From the NCBI RefSeq assembly GCF_001704415.2, contig NC_030819.1, positions 36,574,575 to 36,638,574 on the forward strand: a DNA stretch of 64,000 bases. Direction: 5' to 3'. Shown here in pieces: positions 1-12,290 of the stretch (the stretch's first letter is position 1; each line of letters begins with the position of its first letter). The stretch is from Capra hircus. Lineage: Eukaryota > Chordata > Mammalia > Artiodactyla > Bovidae. The position numbers and the translations under genes are program-made. The notes beneath the pieces were generated by a model. That model saw nothing but the letters and a program-made list of their open reading frames with translations. It ran no database searches and had not been told where the DNA came from.

Positions 1-186
1 CAAATAAATGTAGGATTCACTTAGCTGTAGGAAAGTTCAAAATTATATGTTTATGTATTGAATTGTATATTAAAAATGCATTACCTTTGATAAACAAAGA
101 AAACTCTGGGGAGTAAACACACCAGACTGTTTCTGGTCTCTTAAGCCAAATGGAATTTGTGATTTGAAATTTGCTTTGCATTTGTT

Positions 187-383
187 GGGCTTTCCTGGTG
201 TCTCAGATGGTAAAGAATCTGCCTACAATGTGGGAGACCCAAGTTTGATCCTGGGTTGCGAAGATACCCTAAGAAGGAAACAGCAACCCACTACAGTGTT
301 CTTGCCTGGAGAATCCCATGGAAAGGTTACAACCCATGGGGTTGCAGTGAGCTGGACACGACTGAGTGACTTTCACTTTCGTC
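187..383 (+). mobile_element. Bov-tA SINE
   Basis: It has the tRNA-Glu-like head (gggctttcctggtgtctcag, then an A/B-box-like stretch) followed by the BovA tail shared with the BovB 3' end (ggagaatcccatgg, ctggacacgactgagtgac). It is several percent diverged from consensus, and no clear TSD was found. Confidence 0.9.
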
Positions 384-527
384 TGAGAAACAGAGATGGC
401 CTTGGTTTTTGGATGACTGGCTAATTTGGGGGACCTCAAGATTGGTCTTTTCCTGCATAAACATAATCAGCTGGCAAGATGCAAAAGACATTAGCAAATA
501 TCAGAATAAAGTAGTTAGAAGAATTTC

Positions 528-716
528 TACTTGTCCCATTCTTTGTGACCCCGTGGACTGTAGCCCACCAGGCCCCTCTGTCCATGGAATTTTCCAGGCA
601 AGAATACTGGAGTGGGTAGCCTTTTCCTTCTCCAGGGGATCTTCCCCGACCCAGAGACTGAACCTGGGTCTCCCACGTTGCAGATTCTTTACTGTCTGTG
701 CCACCAGGAAAGCCCC
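528..716 (-). mobile_element. Bov-tA SINE (antisense)
   Basis: Reading rightward, the reverse-complement BovA tail (gaccccgtggactgtagccc, aagaatactggagtgg) is followed by the reverse-complement tRNA-like head ending in accaggaaagcccc. The 3' tail is truncated relative to full copies. ctact occurs at both ends (527-531 and 716-720), too short to call a secure TSD. Confidence 0.88.
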
Positions 717-1027
717 TACTGACTGTGCTCTATTGCCTAAATGAATAAATAGTATAAAATCCATAAAGCTATGTATTTAGCTAACTCTCCTGTGAAGTAT
801 GAGGACCCAATGATGTAATAAGTAGGTTACAGAACAGTATGCTTGGCCATGGGTTTGTGCTTTGGTCTGGGAATGCACGTGGCAGAGAGGCGGTGACTAT
901 GGATATGTTTCAGTGGTTCACACTTCATTGGTCTCACGGATAACCTTTACAGACTTGGGGGAAAACAGGTTCTCAACTGTATGGTGTACTGAAGTTCTAT
1001 TATATATAGGAGAACTTATTGGAGAAC
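717..1027. other. Unassigned single-copy stretch
   Basis: No repeat, gene or RNA recognised. Any open frames here are short and show no conserved motif. Confidence 0.5.
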
Positions 1028-1113
1028 ATATATATATATATATGTCTGCATGTGTATATGTCTATATTATATATATATGTGTTTATGTGTATGTGTATAT
1101 ATTAATATATGTA
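1028..1113. repeat. AT/GT-rich microsatellite
   Basis: Impure alternating TA with TG/TATG runs, immediately upstream of a BovA SINE monomer. Confidence 0.85.
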
Positions 1114-1120
1114 CTTAAAT

Positions 1121-1245
1121 TTATGGCAACCTACTCTAATATTTTTGCCTGGGAAATCCCATGGACAGAGGACTGTGGCAGGCTTACACTCCATGAGGGT
1201 CACAAAGAGTCAGACAAGACTGAGTGACTTCACTTTCACTTTTCA
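1121..1245 (+). mobile_element. BovA-type SINE monomer
   Basis: Contains only the BovA part: ggcaacctactctaat, ttgcctgggaaatcccatgg, agtcagacaagactgagtga, then a cactttcacttttcatac tail typical of the first monomer of Bov-A2. The tRNA-like head is absent, so it is a Bov-A2 half or a 5'-truncated copy. Confidence 0.82.
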
Positions 1246-1295
1246 TACATATACATCTATATGTAAATAAATCTATACATATACACCTATATGTA

Positions 1296-1710
1296 TAGGT
1301 TTATTATAAGGTATTGGCTCTCGTGATTATGGAGGCTCAGAAATCCCTCTCTGCCTTCAGCAAACCAGAGACCCAAGAAAGCCACAGATGTGTAGTTCAA
1401 AGACCTGAGAAGATCCCAAGAGCTGATAGTACATATATTCTGGTCTGAGTCTACAGGCCTGAGAATTAGGAGCATCATCTCAAGCAATAAGGCAAGAGAT
1501 CCTCAAATTCAACCTTGCTGTTTTCAGGCTCTCCGTAGATTGGATGGTACCCACACACACTGGGGAGGGCCATCTGTTTACTTGGTCTCTGAGTCAAATG
1601 AGAATCTCTTTTAGATATACCCTTCCAAGCGTACTCAGAAATAATGTTTAGCCAGCTATCTGGGCATTCCAAGGTCCAGTGAAGTTGACATAAAATTAAT
1701 CACCACTTAA
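1296..1710 (+). repeat. Ancient mammalian interspersed repeat
   Basis: The string (tattggctctcgtgattatggaggctcag ... gtagattggatggtaccc ... agaaataatgttta) matches a common old eutherian repeat that I recognise by sequence but cannot confidently name. A second copy of the same family lies at about 35124-35560 in the same orientation. It is strongly diverged. Confidence 0.5.
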
Positions 1711-4084
1711 ATATAAGATTAATCACCATTTTATTTCTAGTTAGACAGAATTCTGAATACATACATGTAAATTTTCAGTTATAGTTAAACAATTGCTATA
1801 ATTGCTTAAAGTAACTATATTAATTACTTAGCAAAGTAATAAACTGACATAACTTTGGAGAGGCAAATGTTAAAGAAGTGAGTAATCAAGGCATGTTTAG
1901 AGTAGGCTGAAGGACAAAAGCAGTGGTTTAACTTGCCTGTAATTTTGCCAAGATCAAGTTTGTGGCATATCCATACTATGCCTAAAGAAACAAAGTTTAT
2001 TTTCAAGTGAAGTAGTTTATACTTTGTTCTGTAGAGTTATTTTGAAATTGTCCTATTATATAGGTGGCTACTGTGTTAGTGATCAGTTACACCCTGCATA
2101 ATTGAATTGTTTGTAAACTCAAACCCCAGCTGGAGGAGAAGTTGAGGTAACCGTGGGTGTGTGCTCAGTCGTGTTCGACTCTTTGGTAACTGACACGTGG
2201 TCTATTGAACCTCCTCCTTAACATCAGCTGTGTGTCAAGGAAGGACCGTCATAGACCTTTCCAACATTGGGGATGGCAGGGAATAAAAAGACACACTTGG
2301 ATGATTTTATTTATTTAAAGTTTGGGCAGAGAATTCCTCATCCATGTAAATCCAAGCTTATGATTATGGTGATTATGGAAATAATGTCTACTCACTTCAT
2401 AAAGTAAAACAATTTCTAACTATCACTAATATTTGCAGATAGAAAAAACTACACCTAAAACTGAAAGCTGTTAGTGCACCTGGGGTTAACTGAAGCTCAG
2501 TCTTAAGGCAAAACTTTTGAACTACTTTACTTACAAACAATAAAGCTGCATTGTTCATTTGTCATAATTTCTAACAAGCATTAATACCCTAGTGAAAATT
2601 TTATTCAGAATACCTATTTATTACTGTCCTAATAAATGAGAAAATGCTATTAGAGACCAAATTACCAAACTCCTGAGGATTCCCATTTCCCTGCAATAGC
2701 AAGCATGCTGTGTAGAGGTTTTGAATTATGCTGCTAATACAGCTTATATTTTCTTTTACATTAAGCCTAGTAGTCAATAGCAAGCACCTTCAGAGAATAT
2801 GAATAATAATGACGGTTTCTAAGTTATCAGAATTTTCATGAGCACTAAGAAATAACACTTTTCCTTTTAGAGGTGTATGTGGGCAATGTAGAAAAATACC
2901 TTTCTCCTATTTGGGCCTCAGGGTCTCCTGCATTTCTCCAGACTAGAAGTGATAAGCTTTAGGTTACCAAAAATCCCAGTGGTAAAAGGATTTTGTTAAA
3001 GGTGGTGATCAAAACGCAGCTCTCTCATTCTCTACTTATTCTATATTCAGTGTCAGGCCCTTGCTGCAAATCTTTGTTACTTTTATGATTGGATAGTATT
3101 CTCAAGGGAGATGGTTCTCCATGAAAAGAATTAGATGTGCATTAACAAGCCTGACCTGTTAGGATATATTTACACTAACACTATTAGTTATTGGATAAAA
3201 TCTATAAGACTCAGAACAGGAATTAAGATTTCATATGTAGACCTCAATCTCTCAGGGCATGATAATAATTAAGACAGCTTTGGAGGCATGCTCAGGAACT
3301 ATGTGATTCCTATGGATACTTTTTATGGGTGTGGTTTCAATGGTGAATTTAACAAGTAAACTATGATTTTGAGCCAGGTGAAGCACTTTTCCACATGTGC
3401 TGAAAATAGCAACATGAAAATGCTAGAGGCCAGTGTGTTTGTGCTTATATTTATGCCCTGGAGATTTGAGTATTTTTTGCTTTAAAATTGAGAAACTCAA
3501 CATTTGTTCTTACTTTAATATATACATTAAAGAAACAGAACTCATTTATAAAATACATTTTTAACGAGGAATTTTAAAAATGTTCGACTCAGCAAAGTCA
3601 TTCTCTGCTTTCTGAGGATTCTCACCTAAAGTTCTATAAAAATAATTTACCAGTTCATTCTTTTGAAAAATATTAAATTATATTTCCTTTCCACTGGGAG
3701 ACTCAAGAGGCTATGAAGAACAATTATGTGATCCTCTAACTCTCAAGTATTTCTATTAAGCTTACATCAAATGAAAATGTCCTCAAAGGGAAGAAGCAGG
3801 AGAATGGGATTCAGACATGGTAGATGGTGAGGCAGGGTTTAACAATCAAATTTGTAGATAGAAAAATATGAAATTCAGTAGCCACCTCCATACATCTACA
3901 AGTCCTTATAACATCACAGATAGTATTGTATACTTCTTCCCTACTGTAATGTCCTATGTCATGAAATTCCTCTGCCTCCACTCCTATCTCAAAATATTGT
4001 TTAAACACCATCATCATCCAAACTCAGGATAAATCTGTGTTTATAGTAAGTAAACCCATAAAGGTCAGTGTATGTTTCTTACAC
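1711..4084. other. Unassigned, mostly unique AT-rich DNA
   Basis: No gene is recognisable. The only identified piece is a 34-bp antisense BovA-tail fragment at 2157-2190 (gtgtgctcagtcgtgttcga). The longest open frames here are about 60-70 codons, without family motifs. Confidence 0.55.
2157..2190 (-). mobile_element. Bov SINE/BovB tail fragment
   Basis: Short antisense match to the shared BovA/BovB 3' end (gtgtgctcagtcgtgttcga). The rest of the element is missing or unrecognisable. Confidence 0.55.
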
Positions 4085-5675
4085 AGAATGCACAGAACTA
4101 TACAAAAAAAGATCTTCGTGAACCAGATAAACACAATGATGTGATCAGTCACCTAGAGCCAGACATCCTGGAGTCCAAAATCAAGGGCCTTAGGAAGCAT
4201 CACTATGGACAAAGTTAGTGGAAGTGATGGAATTCCAGCTGAGCTGTTTGAAATCCTAAAAGATGATGCTGTGAAAGTGCTGCACTCAATATGCCAGCAA
4301 ATTTGGAAAACTCAGCAGTGGCTGCAGGAACTGGAAAGGGTCAGTTTTCATTCCAATCCCAAAGAAAGGCAATGCCAAAGAATGCTCAAACTACCACACA
4401 ATTGCACTCATCTCACACGCTAGCAAAGTAATGTCCAAAATCCTTCCAGCAAGGCTTCAGTGTGAACTAAGAATTTCCAGATGTTCGAGCTGGATTTAGA
4501 AAAGGCAGAGGCAGAGGCAGAGGCACCAGAGACAAATTGCCAACACCCATTGGATCATAGAAAAAGAAAAAGAGTTATAGAAAAACATCTAATTCTGCTT
4601 TATTGACTACACCAAAGCCTTTGACTCTTTGGATCACAACAAACTGTGACAAAATCTTAAAGAGATGGTAATGCCAGACCACCTTGCCTGTCTCCTGAGA
4701 AATATGTATGCAGGTCAAGAAGCAACAGTTAGAACGAGACATGGAACAACAGACTGGTTCCAAGTTGGGAATGGAGTACATCAAAGCTGTTTATTGTCTC
4801 CCTGCTTATTTACCTTATAAGCAGAGTACATCATGCAAAATGCTGGGCTGGATGAAGCACAAACTGGAATCAAGATTGGAGGGAGAAATATCAATAGCCT
4901 CAGTTATGCAGATGACACCACCTTTATGGAAGAAAGTGAAGAAGACCTAAACAGCCTCTTGATGAAAGAGAAAGAGGAAAGTGAAAAAGCTGGCTTAAAA
5001 CTCAACATTCAAAAAACTAAGATCATAGCATCTGATCCCATCACTTCATGGCAAATAGATGGAGAAACAATGGAAACAGTGACAGACTTTATTATTTTGG
5101 GCTCCAAAATCACTGCAGATGGTGACTGCAGCCTTGAAATTAAAAGACACTTGCTCCTTGAAGAAAAGTTATGATCAATCTAGACAGCATATTAAAAAGC
5201 AGAGACATTACTTTACCAACAAATGTATGTCTAGTCAAAGCTATGTTTTCCAGTAGTCATGTATGGAAATGAGAGTTGGACCATAAAGAAACTGAGCACC
5301 AAAGAATTGATGCTTTTGAATTGTGGTGTTGGAGAAGACTCTTGAGAGTCCCTTGGACTGCAAGGAGATCAAGCCAGTCAATTCTAAAGGAAATCAGTAT
5401 TGGATATTCATTGGAAGGACTGATGTGAAGCTCAAATAGTCTGGCCACCTGATGAGAAGAACTGACTCATTGGAAAAGCCCCTCGTGCTGGGAAAAATTG
5501 AAGGCAGGAAGAGAAGGGGACGACAGAAGATGAAATGGTTGGATGGCATCACTGATTTGATGGACATGAGTTTGAGCAAGCTATGGGAGTTGGTAAAGGA
5601 CAGGGAACCCTGGCATGCTGCATTCCATGGGGATGCAAAGCATTGGACACAACTGAGCATCTGAAGTGAACTGAA
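4085..5675 (+). mobile_element. BovB LINE, 5'-truncated, sense
   Basis: RTE-clade LINE fragment covering the reverse-transcriptase domain to the 3' end (aagtgaactgaa at 5666-5675). The conceptual RT is broken into several frames. Recognisable parts are the region before motif A (4205-4423), the YADD catalytic box (about 4904-4915, frame 4833-5174) and the C-terminal end (5452-5664, RMKWLDGITDLMDMS-like). The motif F-R-K-G-R-G is expanded by a hexanucleotide repeat at about 4505-4526. Frameshifts and stops make it non-functional. No convincing TSD was found. Confidence 0.93.
4833..5174 (+). pseudogene. BovB reverse-transcriptase remnant (YADD segment)
   Basis: The 113-codon open frame inside the 4.1-5.7 kb BovB encodes the palm region around YADDTTFMEESEEDL, followed by the RTE-type downstream block (KAGLKLNIQKTKII, ITSWQIDGETMETVTDF). 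YADD is intact at residues 27-30, but the frame lacks the upstream motifs and ends at a stop soon after. It is a decayed piece of the BovB polyprotein, not a gene. The start methionine carries no meaning. Confidence 0.85.
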
Positions 5676-6032
5676 AGGAGGGATAACTGGTGGGAAAATT
5701 TCTGGGGAAGCAGAGTATCATGGGATGAAGAATTAAAGTGAAGGATTTGGATTTAAATAAGAAACTGTCCCAAAGTGTCAGAGATAAGGAAGGAGGAATC
5801 TCTGCAGATGTGGCCAAATATGTACCAGCGATCCTCCAGGTTGTAAAAACACCCTGTAAAAACTAACAGTGCCTGTCCTTGACCAACGTGCTATGGATTT
5901 TCCACATACCTGTGTGACCTGGACAGACTGTATAACCCCAAGGAGCTTCAGTTTCTTCTAATGTAGAAGCAATCGTTGAGCTTTCTTCATAGGGCAGTGA
6001 GTATGAAAAGAGTTTATGAAGTGCTTAGACTG
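5676..6032. other. Unassigned stretch
   Basis: Unique-looking sequence between BovB and a Bov-tA. No feature recognised. Confidence 0.5.
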
Positions 6033-6257
6033 TTGGGCTTCTCAGGTGGCAGTAGTGGTAAAGAACTCACCTGCCCATGCAGGGGACACAAGAGATGTGG
6101 GTTTGATCCCTGTGTTGGGAAGATCTCCTGGAGGAGGGCATGACAACCCACTCCGATATTCATGTCTGGAGAATCCCATGGACAGAGGAGCCTGGTGGGC
6201 TATAGTCCATAGGGTCAAAAAGAGCTGGACATGACTGAAGCGACTGAGCTTGCATGC
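6033..6257 (+). mobile_element. Bov-tA SINE
   Basis: Nearly full-length: head gggcttctcaggtggcagta, tRNA-like body with gtttgatccctgtgttggga, BovA tail with ggagaatcccatggacagag and gctggacatgactgaagcga. Confidence 0.93.
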
Positions 6258-7556
6258 ATATACACATATATAAAGACAAATGAAGAGTTTTTGTTTGTTT
6301 TGTTTTTGTCACTTGCAACAAGAGGAGCTATCAAATATGTGGAAAGTTGTGTACCATATATTCTTTACAACCAAAAAGGAAACAGGTATGTGAATTCAGT
6401 ATGGCTAGGTTCTTCAAAGAAATATGAGCAGAGGGTTAGTACACCCTCTATGTCAGGTATGCATTCCACTATAAAGTGATTTGTTCAGTCACTGAGAAGT
6501 TTTAGATTCTTCAGTGTGGTTTTTATGGCTATTTCCTTACTCAGCACAGATCCTGTTGGCATGAATTTTGGATATTGTGCCTCCAACAGTGATCTAAAAT
6601 ATGGAAGGTAGTATTAGGATACCTTCTAAGGTATTGTTAGGATATACTTCTAACATTCTCTTTACTAAGGAAGTTGAGGATGATGGGATGAAAAGGCTGA
6701 ATGGAAGATCGGTATACTCTTTCTTCTGTTTTGCTGCCTTTATTGGTGACACCCTGATCACTCAGACCTAATTTAAAAAGTCTACGACCCTTATTTGTAC
6801 ACTGTTAATCAAGTCATTAATGCAATATAAGTTATCTGTGAAATGAGTCTTTGATCTTTCATAGAATTCTTTTTTCATTTAAAACAAATTCACATTTTTT
6901 TTGTAAAAGTCACAGTTTTGAGCACATTTCTTTGAAAAATGTTGATGGTTTTGTAATTATTTATTTTCTTAGATTTCTTTTGCACTACAGTTTTTAGGAT
7001 CCTTTTGGAAATAGTGTGACTACGACTACTGTATTTTGCAGCCTGAATGGTAGTAAATGGTCTTATGCTCTTAACAACAAATGGATTTCTCTAAAGAGAC
7101 CAAAATGGTGGCTTATCAGTTTTTCTCATGCCCCCTAAAAAGTGGCTCTGCTTCAGCAGAGACGTGCCAGTTTTTAATTTATCCATGACTTCTCACCCTA
7201 CCCCACTCCCATATACCTCCTAACATCAGCTGTCTTGTTTCATCACTTCTCTGGGGTTCAGTGTGCAGTGAGCAATTTTTGTTTCAGAAAGCCCCTGTCA
7301 TAACAAATAGATTTAACAAACTCAGCTTATGTAAAGCTACCTGTGTTCTCTTCATATGTCTGTAAAAAGCTGTCCCTAATTGATTACGTACTGTAAGGAT
7401 AGTTGACGATACACCAGAAAGACTATCCGTGTATTAACTATCCTGACTACGTGGAAGAACAGTGATCACTGAAAAAAACTGATTAGTTGTTACTAGCCAG
7501 TTTAACTTATTCAAAGCCTCTGTTATTTTATTGCATACTAAACTAGTGAATTGGTT
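6258..7556. other. Unassigned unique DNA
   Basis: AT-rich, with no recognisable repeat or coding signature in 1.3 kb. Confidence 0.5.
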
Positions 7557-7684
7557 AGAGAAGGCAATGGCACCCCACTCCAGTATTCTTGCCTGGAAAA
7601 TCCCATGGACGGAGGAGCCTGGTGGGCTGCAGTCCATGGGGTCGCTAAGAGTCGGACACGACTGAGTGACTTCACTTTTCACTT
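7557..7684 (+). mobile_element. Bov-A2 first monomer
   Basis: gagaaggcaatggcacccca, then gtcgctaagagtcggacacg and the cttcacttttcactttgca linker that normally joins the two Bov-A2 monomers. The second monomer is missing. Low divergence suggests a young insertion. Confidence 0.88.
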
Positions 7685-7835
7685 TGCAAGTAACTAACCT
7701 CATGGTATTTCCTGCCCAAGCTGTCAAAATTCTTATGTCTACTTAGATGCTAATTAACTGCAGCTGGGAGTTTTGATGCTGCATAAAAAGTCAAAACTGT
7801 GTTATTTATGTCAAACAAACATGTAAATGAAGCTG

Positions 7836-7965
7836 TGTGTGTGTGCTCAGTTGCTTCAGTTGTGTCCAACTCTTTGTGATCCTGTGAACTGTAGCCTGCC
7901 AGGCTCCTCTGTCTGTGGGATTCTCCAGCTGAGAATACTGAAGTGGGTTGCCATTTCCTTCTCCA
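7836..7965 (-). mobile_element. BovA-type SINE monomer (antisense)
   Basis: Reverse-complement BovA (gtgtgctcagttgcttcagt ... gggttgccatttccttctcc), lying about 150 bp from an oppositely oriented BovA. The pair forms an imperfect inverted repeat. Confidence 0.87.
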
Positions 7966-8721
7966 AGTAAATTAGTCAGTGGCTGTTAATTTTTATGATA
8001 GTGGTGCAGAAAGAGACCAAAACCAATTGTGAAAAACTTACTCTCCTGGAAGTCAGAGGCCCAAGTTTGGGTTCCCCATTTATTACTGCTTTGTTTCCTC
8101 TGTTAAATGTCTATTATAGTCTCAAGGTTTCTGTTTCTCTGCATGTAAACAGAGAAGTCTGGATTGCTAATTGTAATACACACTGTCTAAATGTGAAGCC
8201 CCCAAATTTCATTCTCCATGGAAACAGGTGGAGTTAGGATGATATAAGAAGAGTGCAGAAGAAGAAATCTTACAAAATGATAAAAGTTTCTTAACAACCT
8301 CCTGCTGTTGCCATTCTGACTTGGGGAAAAGTACAACTCTCCTTAGAGTCCTTCACATCATGAGGTCTAGGGGAAAACTGAGATTTCTCTGACCCCTATG
8401 ATTAAACTCTACATGGTTCAACCATAGAATTTTAAAAAGACTGCATTTAGTTTTACTGTTTATAATAATTACAATTTGGAAAGAAAAAAAAAGTTGTGTT
8501 GATGGAACGGAATAAATTCTCTGCCTTACAGACTTGGAAAAGATACAAGAACCTGAGGCAAAGGGCACCCAGGCTTGGAATTGTAGCCCTGTGTCTGCAG
8601 GAATGAGAAAGCCAGATGGGAACAGTCTACTGTGATAGTCTCTGGCATGAGATTATCCTGGGTGAACCTCAGGCTGACTTTCTCAATTTGGGTGTTAGGG
8701 ACAGAGATTAAGAGACTTCCT
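7966..8721. other. Unassigned unique DNA
   Basis: No repeat or gene recognised. Confidence 0.5.
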
Positions 8722-8815
8722 ATGGAGGTGGGAGGGGGGTTCATGTTTGGGAACGCATGTAAGAATTAAAGATCTTAAAATTTAAAAAATAAAAAACTAA
8801 AAAAAAAAAAAAAAG
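8722..8815 (+). mobile_element. 94-bp 5'-truncated L1 tail with TSD
   Basis: Contains the last part of the young ruminant L1 3' UTR (ggttcatgtttgggaacgca, gaattaaagatcttaaaatt) and an A-rich tail. An exact 11-bp TSD, agagacttcct, flanks it at 8711-8721 and 8816-8826. The 63.1-63.5 kb L1 has the same 3' end in antisense. Confidence 0.88.
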
Positions 8816-8826
8816 AGAGACTTCCT

Positions 8827-9222
8827 TGGCTGTGCCAAGCATCCCTGTCACCTTGTTTTTCTGAAGCAGAGAAGGGATAAACCAATGGGGGACTGCTTGA
8901 CCACAGTTGCAACAGGGAAGCCATCTTTGTATCATCATGGCAGCCATTTTTATTTCCAAAGACAAATGGTTGTTTTCTTGCTGTGTTTGTATCAAAGATG
9001 CTAATCTCAACAACTGGAAAGTCAACCCAAATTGTCTACAGCAATAAGTTCGATTTTTTTAAAGCTTGCTTTTCTTAGTTTGTTGGAAATCTTCTGAAGT
9101 AATCAAAGGATTCCAAAGTAATCTTTTGTAAACCATAACTTACCAAGATCAAACACTTCTTCTAGACCATCCCTTTCACCACAATTCAAGGTGGATTCTC
9201 TTAGCCCAGCAAATAATTATTT
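8827..9222. other. Unassigned stretch
   Basis: No repeat or gene recognised. Confidence 0.45.
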
Positions 9223-9446
9223 GGGGCTTCTCAGATGGTGTTAGTGGTAAAGAACCTACCTGCCAGGGCAGGATATGTGAAAAATGCAGTTTCAATCCCT
9301 TCATCAGGAGGACCACTTGGAGCACAAAATGGCAACCTACTCCAGTATTCTTGCCTGGAGAATCCCATGGACAGAGGAGCCTAGTTACCTACAGTCCATG
9401 GGGTCACAAAGAGTTGTACATGATTGAAGCAACTTAGCATGCACAA
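9223..9446 (+). mobile_element. Bov-tA SINE
   Basis: Head ggggcttctcagatggtgtt, tail ggagaatcccatggacagag and agcaacttagcatgcaca. Diverged, with a degraded middle. Confidence 0.9.
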
Positions 9447-11286
9447 ATATTTAAGCCACATGTCTTTCATACTAATTTTATCCCATTATTTCTGGATCCA
9501 CTGATGCTAGGGGATAACAGTAAGTTGAAATATTAACAACATTCTGGAAAGATGTTGCCATATCTTAACAAGATATGCATGTAATATTTAGCATCTACCA
9601 TATTTAATCTGCTGTTTAAAAATGAGAGTTAAATTAATATTATTAAACTTACAGAGTACAGTGTTGTGATAATTCCTATAAGGTTATTATCTCTGATGTG
9701 TTATATATCTCTATTAGAAAAATCACTGTTTTGCTGATTCTTCAAAATATCAACTTATACTCAGCTCCTTCCATAAAACATCAGGTGATGGCCTTTGATC
9801 AAAACAGTAAAATCTTAGCAATTAAAACAAATAGCAAAATGGGCACTGATGTTTCAGAAATGCTTGTTTGCTGTATTTAAAAGTAAACTGAAAATACATC
9901 TTTTAAAATTTTGGTTTGTATCCTGTAATAAAGTGCCGTGTTGTGTTAATTTATTCTTGTATTAAAGACTCCTGAACTTTGTTAACATCAATTATACTGA
10001 AGAAAAAGATTCTGTAGGATGAATTACACAAACTTGTGGGCAATTACCATAATCTTGTAAGACAGTTTGTTAGCTGTGAAGGATTATGTGACAGTTCAAA
10101 AATATTTCTTGGGATCATCTGAACTCATCCCATTAGAAGATAAAAGAAGTATGTTTTTAACACTGGAGCTGAAGGTTTTTTAATCAGGTGATTATATCTA
10201 TGGCTATGTGAACTTTTTAAATAAAAGCAATGTGGGAAATTTGATTCTAAATGGTAGGGGATATTAAGCTATCCATATAGAATCTGCTAGAAGGTCAGAG
10301 AGCAATAAGACTGAAAAAACTCTAATGATTAGAGAATAATTAAGCTCAATTTTTTTTTCTACCTGAAGAGAGGGCAAAACCATAAAAATATACATTGACT
10401 ATGCCTTTATAACTTTTCTCCTCTGGTTATTCTTGAGAATGAAGAGCCAGTTAAAAATGAAAGATGAATTTAAGGAATAATATCTTAATTTTACAATTGC
10501 TTTTATCTTTATAATACTAATTTAAGGTATATTCTTTTATGTAAATTCCAGACCTTCAAATTTTTCATTAATCATTTATGCTTCTTCATGATATGATCAT
10601 TTTGGGGACTGAAAACTAATCACTTTGAGTCTCTCTGACTTATTTATCTTTATATAGGAAGTGCTTCTTATAATCAACCTTTAAATTTAGTGTTCTAAGA
10701 GCTCTCCAGTCTGGAAGCATCAGATTACTCCTATTCTTCATGCTCTTCTCAGACACTATGGACCTTCCTGGTGATCCAGGTGATTCTGTGAATGATACAG
10801 TTGACATCATGTGGATTTTGCTCTCTTATTTTGGGTGTACAGGAATGCATTGCACATAGGCAGAGTCATCAGTGGAGGTAGCATTGATTAACTCTCACCC
10901 ATACTCAGACTGCAAAATGCCACTTAAAAAAAAAAGCAAATGTAATGTAAAGTCTTTGCTCATAACCCTTTAACAGATCTTCATTATCCACATACTAAAG
11001 TAAAAATTCCTCTAGCTGGCATTCAAATGTTCTCAAACTGATCCTGTCAACTGTGATCATTTCATTAGTCCCCCCCTTTATCCCTCATTCAAGGGCATCT
11101 GTCCTGTCCCCATAACACCCATGAGTGTGCACATACATACATACACACATGGTTTCATCTCATCCTCGGACATATTCCAGGAAAGAAAAAATATATATAG
11201 GAGTTCATAGTCCATTTTACTGATTTCAGGTTAAGCCAGGCTCATGCTTGGCCCTTGCCATGCTTGTGCTTCACTTCAAGTGGTTG
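9447..11286. other. Unassigned, mostly unique AT-rich DNA
   Basis: 1.8 kb without a recognisable repeat or gene. Open frames reach about 60 codons only. Confidence 0.5.
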
Positions 11287-11586
11287 AATGTTGCTCAACA
11301 ATGCCTTAAAATCCCCCCATCCTCTGAATATTTCCAATTTTCCTTCCAGCTAGAAGTGGATATGTGACTTAATTCTGGCCAATCAGATGTAATGCAAATC
11401 TCTTGGGAACACCCCAGAACTAGTTTCCCTCCATGGTGAAAAAAAAGAAGCTCATAGGAACAAGTCATTGGCCTGTTCTCCGTTCTTTCACTTTCATGTA
11501 TGAAGTTATGTGACTAGAATGTGTTTTGTTTCTTTGTTTTCTTTTTTTGGAGCTTAAGCAACCAGTTTGAGACTTTGAGGCAATAG
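11287..11586 (+). repeat. Possible MaLR (MLT1-like) LTR remnant
   Basis: ttccagctagaagtggatatgtgacttaattctggccaatcagatgtaa resembles the middle of MLT1-type LTRs. Both ends are unclear and divergence is high. Family assignment is from memory. Confidence 0.4.
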
Positions 11587-11594
11587 ACAAGAGT

Positions 11595-11823
11595 GAAAGT
11601 GAAACTGATAGTCATTCAGCTGTGTTCTGCTCTTTGCAACCCCATGGACTGTAGCCTGCTAGGCTACTCTATCCATGGGGATTCTTTAGGCAAGAATAGT
11701 GGAGTGGGTTGCCATGCCCTCCTCCAGGGGGTCTTCCTAACCCAGGGATTGAACCTGAGTCTTCTGCAGCTCCTGCATTGGTGGGCAGATTTTTTTACCA
11801 CTTGAGCCACCTGGGAAGCCCAA
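11595..11823 (-). mobile_element. Bov-tA SINE (antisense) with TSD
   Basis: Runs from the reverse-complement tail (gtgaaagtgaaactgatagt) to the head (gccacctgggaagccca). It is flanked by an 8-bp direct repeat acaagagt at 11587-11594 and 11824-11831. Confidence 0.92.
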
Positions 11824-11831
11824 ACAAGAGT

Positions 11832-12288
11832 AAGAAAGCCAAAATAAGGAGAATGGCAGAGATAGACAGAATGGAAAGAATGGAGAAATACTCAGGCCTT
11901 GATCACCAAGCCATCTTTGGGATTGCTTAGGTACAGACTTCATCATAGTAAAAAAACAAATGCTAGCATATTTTAAATCATTGTTAGAGAACCCTGTCAC
12001 TTGTGACCAAACCAGGTTAATTGATATACTGGGATTCAGCTAATAACAAAGTTCTAGAGGCCAGATTAGGCCAGTAATAACTTACATAGTAATCTGAGTA
12101 AACACAGGTAAGAGTCTCATTGTTAAGGTGTCAAGGCTGTAACAGAGAAGATATTGTTTTATATATAAAGGCTAGGTATCATACAGAAAATGGGGAATGA
12201 TTAGTGAAGTTGACTACCAGAGAGGAAGAGAGCATTCCTAAACAATAGATAAGAGAGATCTGGGACAAAAGAGTTAGGCTCATATGTG
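11832..12288. other. Unassigned stretch
   Basis: No recognisable element. Confidence 0.45.
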
Positions 12289-12290
12289 TA

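Noticed and set aside
187..383. tRNA gene in the Bov-tA heads here and elsewhere
   Set aside because: The tRNA-Glu-like heads are SINE promoters without an intact cloverleaf, and they occur in many copies.
7557..7965. Single Bov-A2 dimer
   Set aside because: The two BovA units are in opposite orientation and separated by about 150 bp of unrelated DNA, so they are independent insertions.
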